A stretch of DNA of 31,628 nucleotides from Scenedesmus sp. ARA3 (Eukaryota > Chlorophyta > Chlorophyceae > Sphaeropleales > Scenedesmaceae), in assembly GCA_004335835.1 (NCBI GenBank), contig RWJK01000326.1, positions 1 to 31,628 on the forward strand. Direction: 5' to 3'. Of the stretch, positions 1 through 8,821 are shown piece by piece (within the stretch, counting starts at the first letter, position 1; each line of letters opens with the position of its first letter). The notes under the pieces were generated by a model. That model made no database searches. It was not told the origin of the DNA and worked only from the letters and a program-made list of their open reading frames with translations. Position numbers and translations under genes: made by a program.

Positions 1-1889
1 GCTGGAGGTGCGGCCATGTCCTTTTCCTTTGGCTATGATATCGAGGTGTTTGTGGGTGTTAAGGCGAGCTGTTTGTGGGTTTTGCTGCTGGTGGGGCGGC
101 ACGACTTCACGCAGTTCTCCAACAACAGCCCTGAGCGGCTGCGGCGCAACCCGGTCAAAACCCTGGAGCGGCTTGATCTGGTTGAAAGCAGCCCCGACGC
201 TGTACGCCTGGAGGTGCGGCCATGTTCTTTTCCGATGGCTATAAAACCGAGGTATTCTGTGGGTGTTATAGTATTTGATGTTTGTGGGTTGTGCTGCTGG
301 TGGTGCGGCACTTCACGCAGTTCAAACAACTGCCCTGAGAGGCTGTGGCACAACCCGGTAAAAGCACTGGAGCGGCTGGATCTCGTGGAAAACAGCCCCG
401 ATGCAGTATGGCTGGAGGTGCGGCCATATTCTTTTCCTATGGCTATTTGTGGGTGTTGAAGTGTGGTGTTTGTGGGTTGCGCTGGCGGCGGGGCGGCACG
501 ACTTCACGCAGTTCTCCAACAACAGCCCGGAGAGGCTGCGGCGCAACCCAGTTAAAACCCTGGAGCGGCTGGATTTGGTTGAAGACGGTCCGGCAGCAGT
601 GCGGCTGGAGGTGCGCAGAACATGCATTTCCTGATAAAAGGTCTTAATGCCTGGGCGTGCGTGTGTATGTTGGCTGTAGAGCTTTATGTGGGGTTGGCTT
701 TAGGCTTTAGGCTTTAGGCCTTTATGTGGGGTTGGCTTTAGGGCATGCTGTGGGGTGGTGCCGGGGTGCGTCACATGATAGCCCTGAGAGGCTGCGGCGC
801 AACCCGGTCAAAACCCTGGAGCGGCTGGAGCTGGTTGAGGACAACTTTGATGCAGTACGGCTGGAGGTGCGCATGACACGCACTTCAGTTCTGCATGCAA
901 GACCTGTTTTCGTAGCGTGCGTATGTATGGCTAGCTTTTCAACACCTTGACCTAATAGGTTCCGCGAGCATCGGTCATACTTATGCATGCCTGCTGCGCA
1001 CCGCTGCAGGTCACTGGCAGCGGGTTGCTGTACAAGCAGATGCGCCACATAACTGGCGCACAATAAAACAGGATTACATGCCTGCATGCCTGTTGCAGGT
1101 CACTGGCAGCGGCTTCCTGTACAAGCAGGTGCGCCACATGACGGGCGCGCTGCTGGCGCTAGGGGAGGGCCGCATCGCCCTGCAGGAAATTGCGTCACGC
1201 CTGGAAGTGGGCAACACCCAGCCGCCAGGTGCGGGTTTTATACACAGTGTGTATCCAAGGTCCAAGGTCAACATCTGGCCATGCATGGTCAGATGTTGAT
1301 CAGGTTGGATTCACATTCGTTGGTGCAGTTGAACTGCTGGGCAAGGCCGCTTTGGCTTGCAGGATGTTGTTGCATGCCTGGAAGTGGGTAACTACCAGCC
1401 GCCAGGTGCGCTGCCTGGCTACCGATGGATGCCTGACCACTGAATCTGGGTGCACACGCATGTGTTGGTGGTATGACAGTTGTTTTGGCGAGCCTGCTGG
1501 ACAGTCATTGAATCAGCTGTGATGTTGGCGCAAGGGGTTGGTTTTGTTGGCAGGGGCAATGGTGGCTGCTGCTGCCTCACACTTTGACATGTGGGCGAGA
1601 GGGCCGCCTTCAAACACCAGCTGCTGCTTGACAATGCTTTCCACTTTGTCGCTATATATTGTTACATGACATGTTATGTGTTATTTTTTTGTGTCATTCT
1701 TTCGCAGGAGCCGGCGGCTTCTGGCGCGGCTACAACGTGGCTCCTGCAAAGGGGCTGCAGCTGTTTGAAGTGCAGTACCCTCCAGCTGTGGATGACCCAT
1801 CAGCGCTGCTGTACCCCGACCTTCCTCATGACGAGTTTGGGCGCGTGACAGGGTACATACCAGGTGCCAGCAGCATCGATGAAGACTGA
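1..1889 (+). CDS. tRNA pseudouridine synthase, TruA family (3' part, multi-exon)
   Basis: The family converts uridine to pseudouridine in the tRNA anticodon arm. The catalytic Asp region lies upstream of the window, so the gene is partial at its 5' end. The end of the catalytic fold is visible. An exon encodes GRHDFTQF then NPVKTLERLDLVE and ends ...RLE before GTGCG donors. The next exon, 1099-1228, encodes VTGSGFLYKQVRHMTG, the classic TruA GxGFLYxxVRxxxG motif. The last exon, 1708-1889, carries GLQLFEVQYP and ends ...YIPGASSIDED with TGA at 1887-1889. Phases fit: 0 into 1099, and 1 from 1228 to 1708. The upstream exon exists in four tandem copies with donors after 213, 417, 610 and 866. Copies 1 and 3 keep HDFTQF, copy 2 has a small deletion, and copy 4 has lost the HDF part. 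Which copy is used cannot be told from the sequence, and the 5' edge of that exon is uncertain. Confidence 0.82.
2..866 (+). repeat. Tandem array of a TruA exon with its intron flanks
   Basis: Units of about 200 bp repeat the exon encoding NPVKTLERLDLVE, its GAG|GTGCG donor and the intron sequence after it, which begins ctggaggtgcggccat at 2, 209 and 412. Exon ends fall at 7 (end of a copy outside the window), 213, 417, 610 and 866. Copies 1 and 3 keep an open frame across the exon. Copy 2 carries a deletion near 310-330 and substitutions. Copy 4 (about 775-866) has lost about 20 bases that include the HDFTQF codons. Confidence 0.85.
682..742. repeat. 23-bp direct repeat around CTTTAGG heptamers
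   Basis: The 23-mer beginning ctttatgtggggttgg occurs at 682-704 and again at 720-742. Between and inside the copies the heptamer gctttag is repeated. The heptamers resemble degenerate telomere-type repeats but are intronic here, between TruA exon copies. Confidence 0.75.
1010..1066 (+). pseudogene. Decoy copy of the TruA GSGFLYKQVRH exon with in-frame TAA
   Basis: After an intact ctgcag acceptor, the first 18 codons of the exon at 1099 are repeated 89 bp upstream (VTGSGLLYKQMRHITGAQ), followed directly by TAA at 1064-1066. The frame matches the real exon. If spliced in, this copy would end the protein just after the FLYKQVRH motif. Confidence 0.8.
1363..1405 (+). pseudogene. Decoy copy of the donor end of the TruA exon
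   Basis: A 43-nt segment after ttgcag repeats the end of the exon at 1099-1228 (LEVGNYQPPG against LEVGNTQPPG) and keeps the CAG|GTGCG donor, 177 bp downstream of the original. It has both splice edges, but adding it after 1228 would shift the reading frame. Confidence 0.7.
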
Positions 1890-1943
1890 TGCAGAGGCCG
1901 CAGCAGCATCAATGACGGCATGCTGACATGCTGCCCCCTGCAG

Positions 1944-2000
1944 CATGAGCTGCGGGTGACGAGCTACATTCCAGGAGCCAGCAGCATGGATAGCGAGTGA
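1944..2000 (+). pseudogene. Copy of the TruA 3'-terminal coding segment with its own stop
   Basis: After ccccctgcag, a 19-codon segment encodes HELRVTSYIPGASSMDSE and a TGA. It matches the real end of the gene (HDEFGRVTGYIPGASSIDED) and lies 111 bp downstream of it. It could be a relic or an alternative last exon. Its phase does not match the donor at 1228, so a relic is more likely. Confidence 0.75.
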
Positions 2001-2800
2001 TGTCAGGTGGCTAAAGATGCCACGTGCACCCAAGGTCAGCAGCAGTGACAGGCATCAGCAGCTAGCTGCTGCTTGCAAGCCAGGTGTTGCATGTGGCTGT
2101 TACTCCATGCATGTTACACTTTTCAACTGCATGGCTCAGCGCACACCACTGCGTGGCAGTCGCATGCAGTAGGAGGCAAGAGCACTTGCTGCCTCAGCCC
2201 CTATGCATCGTCGCTCCCTGAACTATGCAGCTGCACAAGCGCTGCTGCGCGCATCACCTTGCTGCCAGTTCACTTGTTGTTCAAAAGTGGTCTGCACGAT
2301 CTGAGTGGTAACATGAGATGCGGGTGCAAATGCACGGCCTGGCTTCGCAGTATTGCCGGCAATAATTATTGCAGCTCAGGCAATAATTTTAACAGCTCAG
2401 CAATAACAGGCTGTTGATCTGTCAACTTCGCATGGCTTAAAGTCATGTGTGCTGCTTGAATCCTACTGCGGATGCCAAGCTGTGGCACCGACTCTAAAAA
2501 CTCTTGACAGCTCCCATCACTGCACAAAATACACACCACTGTGACATTGGTACAGTATCGTGGCTATCCTACTAGATGTACCGTTGGTACTGCCTCAAAA
2601 GTGCTGCCCACGTACCGCAGCTTCTGACCTACAACCCCTGTACTGCCTCAAAACACTGCTGTACACAGCGATGTCAAGCAACAGCGCATGCACAGTACAC
2701 TAAACTAGCAGCCACAAGGCAGCCAGCTTCATGCAAAACTACCCACATTTTGGAAGTAACCTCGCCCGTTGGGGAGCCAATGAGCCCAACGACACAGCAG
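2001..2800. other. Intergenic stretch between convergent genes; no gene seen
   Basis: This lies between the TruA gene on + and the LysM gene on -, so it should hold two 3' UTRs. The + strand turns from TG-rich to CA-rich within it. An AT-richer patch with two caataatt-like motifs lies at about 2355-2405. I found no clear TGTAA-type algal polyadenylation signal and no defensible exon. Confidence 0.5.
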
Positions 2801-2801
2801 C

Positions 2802-2880
2802 AAGCACTGTTCGTTGCAATCTACACAAAGCAGTCCTCGCACACATCGGTGCAAGCACCATCACCCATGGCCAAGGGGCT
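2802..2880 (-). pseudogene. Duplicate of the LysM gene's 3'-terminal coding end
   Basis: On the minus strand the codons AMGDGACTDVCEDCFV and a TAG (2821-2823) repeat the real C-terminus AMGDGACTDVCEGRFV. They lie 117 bp past the real stop (2938-2940). Similarity extends through gcaagcactgttc on the 3' side. It lies outside the coding sequence and has no matching acceptor, so it looks like a relic in the 3' UTR. Confidence 0.8.
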
Positions 2881-2937
2881 GCCAGCTGAATTGAAACCCA
2901 AGGGGGCAGTAGGAAGTGCTTGCAAGCACTGTTCAAC

Positions 2938-3967
2938 CTACACAAAGCGGCCCTCACACACATCAGTGCACGCGCCGTCACCCATGGCCAAGCAAATCTT
3001 CTCATTAATCTGCAGCGGGTCGCAGTTCAGTCCAGGGTTCATCTGCTGCATCGTCTCAACCGTCATGCCGTGGTCATTCGCAATAGCCCAGCAGTCATCA
3101 CCAGACACAACGGTGTGGCTGTAGGTGCATGTCCTGTCGCACTTCCTGCAGCCAGGAACCCTTGCAGAGCACTGCTCGACCAGAGAACTGCACGGCCTGC
3201 AGCTCTCCGAAACACTCATATCCGGAAAGCGGTATTGGTAACAGGTGCCTGTGCTGAACGAGCCCATGGGGATCATGTAGGTGCCGTCGGTTTCCTTGTA
3301 TGCTTTGTAACATTTGCCGCTGATGCCGACACTGCCGCTGGGCACGTTTCCAGTAAAGCCGACATCCACTGTGCCGCCTCCCTCGCAGCCACTGCTGGAC
3401 TCCTGCAGGCAGCAGCAGTGCAGTAGAAAACCGCACGGAAGTATCAGCCAGCGTATCTGTTGCAGCTAGGTTCGATCATACTACTCGATGGCAATGGATC
3501 AGCTTTCGTGCCACCACGGCAGCTGAGCAGTCAAGCACGGATCATCAAGTGGATATTGCTGCAAGCAGGCAGATGTAGTGTACCCGAAGCACAGTCACAT
3601 CAGTATGAACAGAACATAACAAGCATTAGCTGAAAGTCACTGCCACGTGGGTGTGCTCAGGGCCGTTTATTGCACCAGCTGCGTACAGCACACACACCTC
3701 ATGAGGTGTGCATGATCATGTATGCGTGCAGCTGCTGCAGCATCTGGTGCACTTATCAGCTCCCTTGCTAGAGCTACTGGCCACGTGCAAGCATCTTTGT
3801 GCCAGCGTTGAATAAGATAAGAAAATAGGTATAACACCTACCTGCACCAGCCATTCTGCATTTGGGATGCGGCACCTGACGTCACGATCGGGGCAGTCCG
3901 CGCGGGCTGTCCCGGCGAGCAGCAGCACAGCTGCTGCCAACAAAGCACAGGCCGAAGTCGACTTCAT
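2938..3967 (-). CDS. Secreted Cys-rich LysM-domain protein (two exons)
   Basis: Exon 1 is 3967-3842. It starts at ATG and encodes a clear signal peptide (MKSTSACALLAAAVLLLAGT, then ARADC), ending AEWLVQ at a CAG|GTAGGT donor. Exon 2 is 3402-2938, after ctgcag. Both junctions are phase 0, giving 196 aa. Residues about 50-115 are Cys-rich (SCRPCSSLVEQC, GCRKCDRTC). A single LysM domain follows: YSHTVVSGDDCWAIANDHG, then MTVETMQQMNPGLNCDPLQ, then INEKICL. LysM domains bind N-acetylglucosamine polymers such as chitin and peptidoglycan. With a signal peptide and no membrane anchor, a role outside the cell or in the wall is likely, but the ligand is unknown. The final codons are duplicated just downstream. 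Confidence 0.85.
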
Positions 3968-4108
3968 GGATCTGATTGCTGCTATTGTTCAGGTCGAAAA
4001 GATGGCAGACGAACTGTTGCGTCGATCTCAGAGGAACGTAGAGGACAGACGATGTAGATCAACCTTGAATGTGTGTACTGGATGATGATCATGCTGGGCG
4101 GTTGACCT

Positions 4109-4114
4109 GATATA
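4109..4114 (-). promoter_or_regulatory. Possible TATA-like element of the LysM gene
   Basis: The minus strand reads CCCCTATATCAGG, about 140 bp upstream of the LysM start codon. Position and sequence suit a TATA box, but one short motif is weak evidence. Confidence 0.3.
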
Positions 4115-4115
4115 G

Positions 4116-5679
4116 GGGCACATTACATCGATAAACAACATCATTCAGCAGGTGAAGCTACAGCAGGTGGTTGACGTGACCGAGATGAAGGTTGCCAACC
4201 TGAAGGTCGTGCAGCTGCAGCTAGCATGCATGCAGTTTGGGCAGTTTGAACCCGTCACGACCTTCCGAGCCTTTCGCAATCCGTCGACAACGCTCCGAAT
4301 CATCGTAATGCCCGTTTTAAATTTACATCGCTTGCATTCGCTTAAAATTCGCAGCGATTTGTGCCCTGTAGCCGTGTGTGCATGACCACATGGATAGTTG
4401 CATGTCCAGTCTGAGTGCAACTGTGCTGCTGCTGGTTCACTTACAGCACACATCGCCACGACAGACCTCTCTTGTAGACGATAATGGCATGCATTAACTG
4501 CAGCTGCCCAAATACCTTCCCTGGCAGGTACCTGCCTAAAGGTACCTGCCTAAACCGGTTTAGGCGGGCACAGCAGTGTACGCAGCTGTAGCGCTGCACA
4601 TGGCCTGCTGTCCTGGCTGCTGCAAACATCTCTGGCTGGCTGCAAAGATGGAACAGCGCACACACAGGCCAGCCAACCGCCGACACATGCCTTAAGCCCA
4701 CATATGTACAGATTCAGCTGATGCCGCTGTGCGCTTCTGGCAGCGCGTGCGGGGCAGCTGCCATGCCCTGCAGCTGCGAGACAAAGCAGCGCATTTAGCA
4801 CAGCAGCTGCCGAGAAAGTTGATTACGCAGGAACACATGTGGTGCAGCAGTATTATGTATTTATCCTCTCTCAATATTGCACTGGCTGCTGCCAGCGCTA
4901 TTGCCTGTGGGGTTGTTTGTTATCACTCCATAGCAGCCCAGCCTGGCACGTGATTCGCACTGGCCGCCAGAGTCAAGGAATATATTCAAGCGCAGTTGGA
5001 GGTGAATGCCCGTGCATTGCCCTGTCAAGTCGGCTTGTATTTTGTCTATATATGTTGTTACACATCAAGCCAGCCCTAATCAAGCCATCAATTAGCAAGG
5101 GCGCTGATGACACAACATGGTGCGCGCTGTGAAAGAGACAGCGCTGCATGCATGCACTGCAGGTTCCCACCGCTGCTCCGTCCATCTGCATGCAAGCGCT
5201 GCTGGATTAGGTGTTCAGAAACATTCTACACTCGCAACAACATCAACTGGACCTAGCAAGCCACCAGCTGCTGGGATGGTGCGCCAGGGGCAACAGCACT
5301 CGCATGTCCAAGCAAGCTGGAAAGGTTCACTGGATGAACCCATTGTACACCATTGTCTGAGATCAGAAAGCCTTTAGTAAACTTTATACGTCAAATTGTT
5401 CAATCCTGTATGGCATGTCTCAAAAGTACAAAGCCGGAAGGATCCACGTTGTACAGAGGGCACCCCACGGATCCGGCCAGCTTGCTTTTGAGACAGGGCC
5501 ACACAAACAAGAAAGCAGACACAGCCCAGCCGCAGTGCGTATGCATGCAAGCGACAAACTACAACAAACAATGCCAATAAAACCACGAACCAAATCCAAG
5601 TCCAACAACAATCGCCAGACAACAGGAGACCAAAACAACTGTAAACCATGGCAAAAGCCTTGCCAGGCATGGTAGGTGG
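4116..5679. other. Intergenic region without a recognisable gene
   Basis: This lies upstream of the LysM gene and downstream of the membrane-protein gene, both on the minus strand. The + strand is rich in CA and GCA. Open frames are short, Cys/His-rich and resemble nothing known. The only distinct structure is the palindrome cluster at 4525-4565. Confidence 0.45.
4525..4565. repeat. Palindrome cluster with direct repeat ggtacctgcctaaa
   Basis: gcaggtacctgc (4525-4536) is a perfect 12-bp palindrome. ggtacctgcctaaa occurs twice in tandem (4527-4540 and 4541-4554). gcctaaaccggtttaggc (4548-4565) is a perfect 18-bp palindrome. It could be a binding site or a cruciform-prone duplication product. 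Confidence 0.7.
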
Positions 5680-6634
5680 CTACAGCGCATCCACCCGAAT
5701 CATGCTGTTGCCACCACCACACGCAAACAGCTTGCTGCACACACGCCGCAGCCAGCCAGAAGCTTTGCTGCCTTGCCTGCCACCACCACCCGCCACCACC
5801 ACTGCTGCTGCTGCTGCTGCTGCCGCTACATCAGGCTGCTGCTTGGGTGCGTAGATGTGGCTAGGTGTGTCAGCTGCAGTGTCGCTGCTGCTGTCCCTGC
5901 TGCTGTCAGCCTCCACATATACAAACACTGTGGAGGTGGTGACAACAGCAACCGCAGGAGCTGCTGCCATCACAGCAGGGTCTGTTGCAGGCTTGCTGTT
6001 GGTTGGCACAGGCAGGCTGTCGCCAGTGGTAGCAGGCAGCAGGTTGGACGCAGTGTCATCTGGAAGGCTGGTGGTGGCGGTGGCGGTGGCAGTGGTGGTG
6101 GTGGTGAAGGGCCGGCCTGCTGCCTCAAACTCCTCATCAATGGGCCACTCCACCTGCAGCAGCAGTAACAACAGAAGGAAGGGCACGTCAGTCATGGCCT
6201 TGACAGCTCGTGGCATGTGATAGTTTGCAATGTTTGAGAACTACGGTTACAATTGAAAAAAGTTTGCAGGCGGGCTGCTGGATGGTCTCTGTCAGCACTC
6301 GGCCCATGCTGCTGCTTGTCAGAAGCTGTACTACTGCTGCCAACCCGCTCTCACCTGCGGCCAAGCATGCTCGCTGCTGATGCCATTGGTGGCCTTCGAG
6401 GATGCAAATCACCAGGATGACGCATAGGGCAACAAAGAAGAGCTCGTATGTTTTCGCGGACACCGGAAAGTCCCAGGCTGGCACCTCCGTGGCAGGCTTC
6501 AGCAGGGCCTGGGTGGTGCTGCCAACGCGGGACTTGATGGTTTCGTTCTTATAGTTGCCTTTCGTGTAAGCACCCTTGCCGCAGCCACGGTTGTGCGCGG
6601 CCATGGCGCAGACAGGGCGGGAAACCTTCATCAT
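5680..6634 (-). CDS. Unrecognised single-pass membrane protein, low-complexity C-terminus
   Basis: The first exon starts at ATG 6634 (a second ATG follows directly) and runs to a CCGCAG|GTGAGA donor at 6355. It encodes a basic N-terminal part (GCGKGAYTKGNYKNETIKSR), then PAWDFPVSAKTYELFF and a hydrophobic segment VALCVILVICILE, about residues 66-80. A second exon, 6153-5680, follows ctgctgctgcag and encodes VEWPIDEEFEAAGRPF. After it come Thr-rich and Ser/Ala-rich stretches, an eight-Ala run from GCA repeats, and a basic tail with SGWLRRVCSKLFACGGG. The first donor leaves phase 1 while the second exon is open only in phase 0, so a small exon or another donor is missing. The second part might instead be a separate gene starting near 6216 or 6195. 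I do not recognise the family. Confidence 0.55.
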
Positions 6635-6726
6635 CTTGCTTGAATTGAATTGAAAGTTGTTGTAAGAAAAAAGAGCTGCAAGATGACGAAGATTTTCTCA
6701 TGTGTTTCAGCTGTGAAACTTGTGGG

Positions 6727-6735
6727 CCTTTTATA
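6727..6735 (-). promoter_or_regulatory. TATA box of the membrane-protein gene
   Basis: The minus strand carries TATAAAAGG 93 bp upstream of the first ATG (6634). The sequence between is AT-richer and A/T-tract-containing, as expected for a short 5' UTR. This is a near-consensus TATA box at a sensible distance. Confidence 0.6.
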
Positions 6736-6893
6736 GGGACCTTGTGCCAGCTCCGTGGGAGTTTGGCGGGCAGCTTATCAAATCGTTCAGCCGCGTGTGG
6801 CCAGCAACACGCTTAAACACGCAAGGGAAACTGAAATAGAACTAGTCAAGCAAATAAAGCGTTGTTGAGGCGTTGGCCCTGAGCGCATGTCCC

Positions 6894-7448
6894 TCAGGCC
6901 CCCAGAGCAGTTGTTGCTTGCGAAGCAGCTGCTGGAGCTGCAGCTCTCAGCGCTCGTGCCTCCAGAGCGTATCTGAGATACTGTTCGGTGCATTGAGCAC
7001 TGCTAGCAGCCAGCTCAAGCAAGCATTGCTGCATGTTGGTGTGCTGCATGCTGGCAACACAAGACGGCATGCAACAAGTGTGCCTGCAAGGAGCCACAGT
7101 CTGTAGGCAGTACACACGCTCAGCAATCGGTGTATGATGAGTTTTGCTGCTAAAAGAAACATGCTGCGAAGCATCGTCTCCAGGCTCCAGTCCGGCTGTT
7201 GCACTCTCCTTCCAGCCAACACGTTCAACCACACATGCAGCCAGAACCAACAAAGGAAAAAGCCTCAGGGCCACCAGCCCTTTGAAGAGCCGAATGTGGC
7301 ATTCAAGAAAGCTTCGAGCCTCAGAGCAATTGGCCTTGAATATGCACGCACATGATGCACATAAAACTGGAGTGCATACAACCACATGCATGAAATGTAC
7401 GCGCCAATTGTGCATGCTAGACACAAGCGTTTTACTGTGTTGTGCCAC
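6894..7448 (-). CDS. Possible Cys-rich protein (weak)
   Basis: This is an open frame of up to 184 codons. It includes a hydrophobic stretch (LVALRLFPLLVLAACVVERV) that could be a signal or membrane segment. A Cys-rich part follows (CRHTCCMPSCVASM), then a helix-like Ala/Leu/Glu-rich end (CLLELAASSAQCTEQYLRYA). The sense strand agrees with its neighbours. I recognise no family, and the N-terminal third looks like random translation, so the true start or an upstream intron is unknown. It may not be a gene. Confidence 0.3.
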   Translation of the reverse strand: MAQHSKTLVSSMHNWRVHFMHVVVCTPVLCASCACIFKANCSEARSFLECHIRLFKGLVALRLFPLLVLAACVVERVGWKESATAGLEPGDDASQHVSFSSKTHHTPIAERVYCLQTVAPCRHTCCMPSCVASMQHTNMQQCLLELAASSAQCTEQYLRYALEARALRAAAPAAASQATTALGA

Positions 7449-7585
7449 ATACAGTTGTAGTATGCATCACAGCAGTGCAGCCATCAGCGCAACCTGCTCC
7501 AGCGTGCCAGATGGGAGCCAGCACACCAGCAAACAAAGATACCACCATACCACCTGGCAAGGAGCCCAGGGACATACACACACGC

Positions 7586-7629
7586 GCAGATGTTGCAGAT
7601 GTTGCAGATGTTGCAGATGTTGCAGATGA
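7586..7629. repeat. 9-bp minisatellite (gcagatgtt), about five units
   Basis: Four perfect tandem units of gcagatgtt are followed by a partial fifth. The length is a multiple of three, but no gene is evident around it. Confidence 0.85.
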
Positions 7630-7639
7630 GCGAATCAAA

Positions 7640-8706
7640 TATTAACAGTGAAGAATAAGCTGTGTGCTGCACCGCTGCCTGCCATTGCAGGGCCAGCGGG
7701 CCAACACGCCAGCCGATGCTGACAGGCAAACACTACCCAGTGAAGCCAACTGCTGTTTGCTTTGTGCTGTTAGTTTGATGGAAGTTGAGCCCGCAGATGA
7801 AACAAGCTTTGTTTGCAGCCTCGGGGCCGCACACAGAACACCAAAGACGCCATCACTGGGTTGACCACTACACACAATACCATCCATGTTGATTGAATTG
7901 TGATTGTAAGCAGGAGAATAACAGCCTGCAGCTGCTGGACTCTGCCACCAGCCTGATATCCGCCACAACCTCTCCATATTGCATGTATGATGGCTGTAAG
8001 CAAGCATTGAACAGCCTGCAGCTGCTACACTCTGCCATCACCCTAATGTGCAGCCACGTGGCCGCACACACACAATGCCTGCAAGAGCCCTAGGCATGCT
8101 ACTCGGGCTTGACGCTGCTGAGCTGTATCTATCAAGCATAACGCGCGGCTCACCCTGAGGCGTAGACCGACACCCCAGCGCTGATGCCACTGCATTGCTG
8201 AACTAAAGCGTACAATGCACCCGATGCCCTACACTGCAAAACACCTGGTAAACTACAAGTGCTACCACACAAAATGCCACGCAACCAAGCCGGCTACATC
8301 AACCGCACCCTTCTTCGCATACTGATCATATGTGGCGGAAAGACGGCAACCTACCACTCCACTACAAGCTACAAATGCTCACGCCAACAGCTGGCTACTG
8401 CCGAACTCTTCTTAGCACACACTCGCCGCTGCAAGACACTCACCCCATGCACAAATGTTGTACAGCGCCGCACACGGCGCACATGCCACACTCCCTCACA
8501 CACAAACAAGCCATACCCACACCTGCATGCACCACTTGCTGCTGCAGCCGCCGCTGCTGCAAAGAGCATCCCCTGCTGCTGCAGATGTCTCCCAGCCAGT
8601 TTGACATGCCACATGCACCACCCCCACACCCACCACCTTCTGCTGCTGCTGCTGCTGCGGCACATGCCCTCCCTGCTTGCTGCTGCTGCTGCTGCAGTAG
8701 GCGCCT
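7640..8706. other. 3' flank of the starch synthase gene; no gene seen
   Basis: This CA-rich sequence holds a 60-bp duplication (7906-8055) and short GCA/CTG microsatellites at about 8540-8700. Translations are Cys- and His-rich, as random frames of this composition are. It probably includes the starch synthase 3' UTR. Confidence 0.45.
7906..8055. repeat. Near-tandem duplication of about 60 bp, 90-bp offset
   Basis: tgtaagcag...aacagcctgcagctgct at 7906-7964 recurs at 7996-8055 with about 80 percent identity by eye. It lies in a stretch (about 7640-8700) with no recognisable gene, in the downstream flank of the starch synthase gene. Confidence 0.7.
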
Positions 8707-8725
8707 TCACTGCATGATGCTTCAG
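8700..8725 (-). pseudogene. Copy of the starch synthase terminal codons and stop
   Basis: The minus strand reads AGCATCATGCAGTGA again, with the stop triplet at 8707-8709, 115 bp past the real stop at 8822-8824. Neighbouring bases also agree in part. This short copy matches the terminal copies seen at the TruA and LysM genes. Confidence 0.55.
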
Positions 8726-8821
8726 CAAGAGCCCCAACTGCACTGTGCTGCTGCAGCAGACACCCGCACTGCATGTTGCCGATTGCAGTTCGCTGCGGCT
8801 GCAGTGACGCCCGCACTGCGC

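Noticed and set aside
682..742. CTTTAGG heptamers as a telomere end
   Set aside because: There are only a few degenerate units inside a TruA intron, with genes on both sides. At most this is an interstitial telomere-like tract.
2001..2937. Algal TGTAA polyadenylation signals for TruA and LysM
   Set aside because: I looked in the expected positions of both 3' flanks and found no clear match, so no terminator or polyA site is listed.
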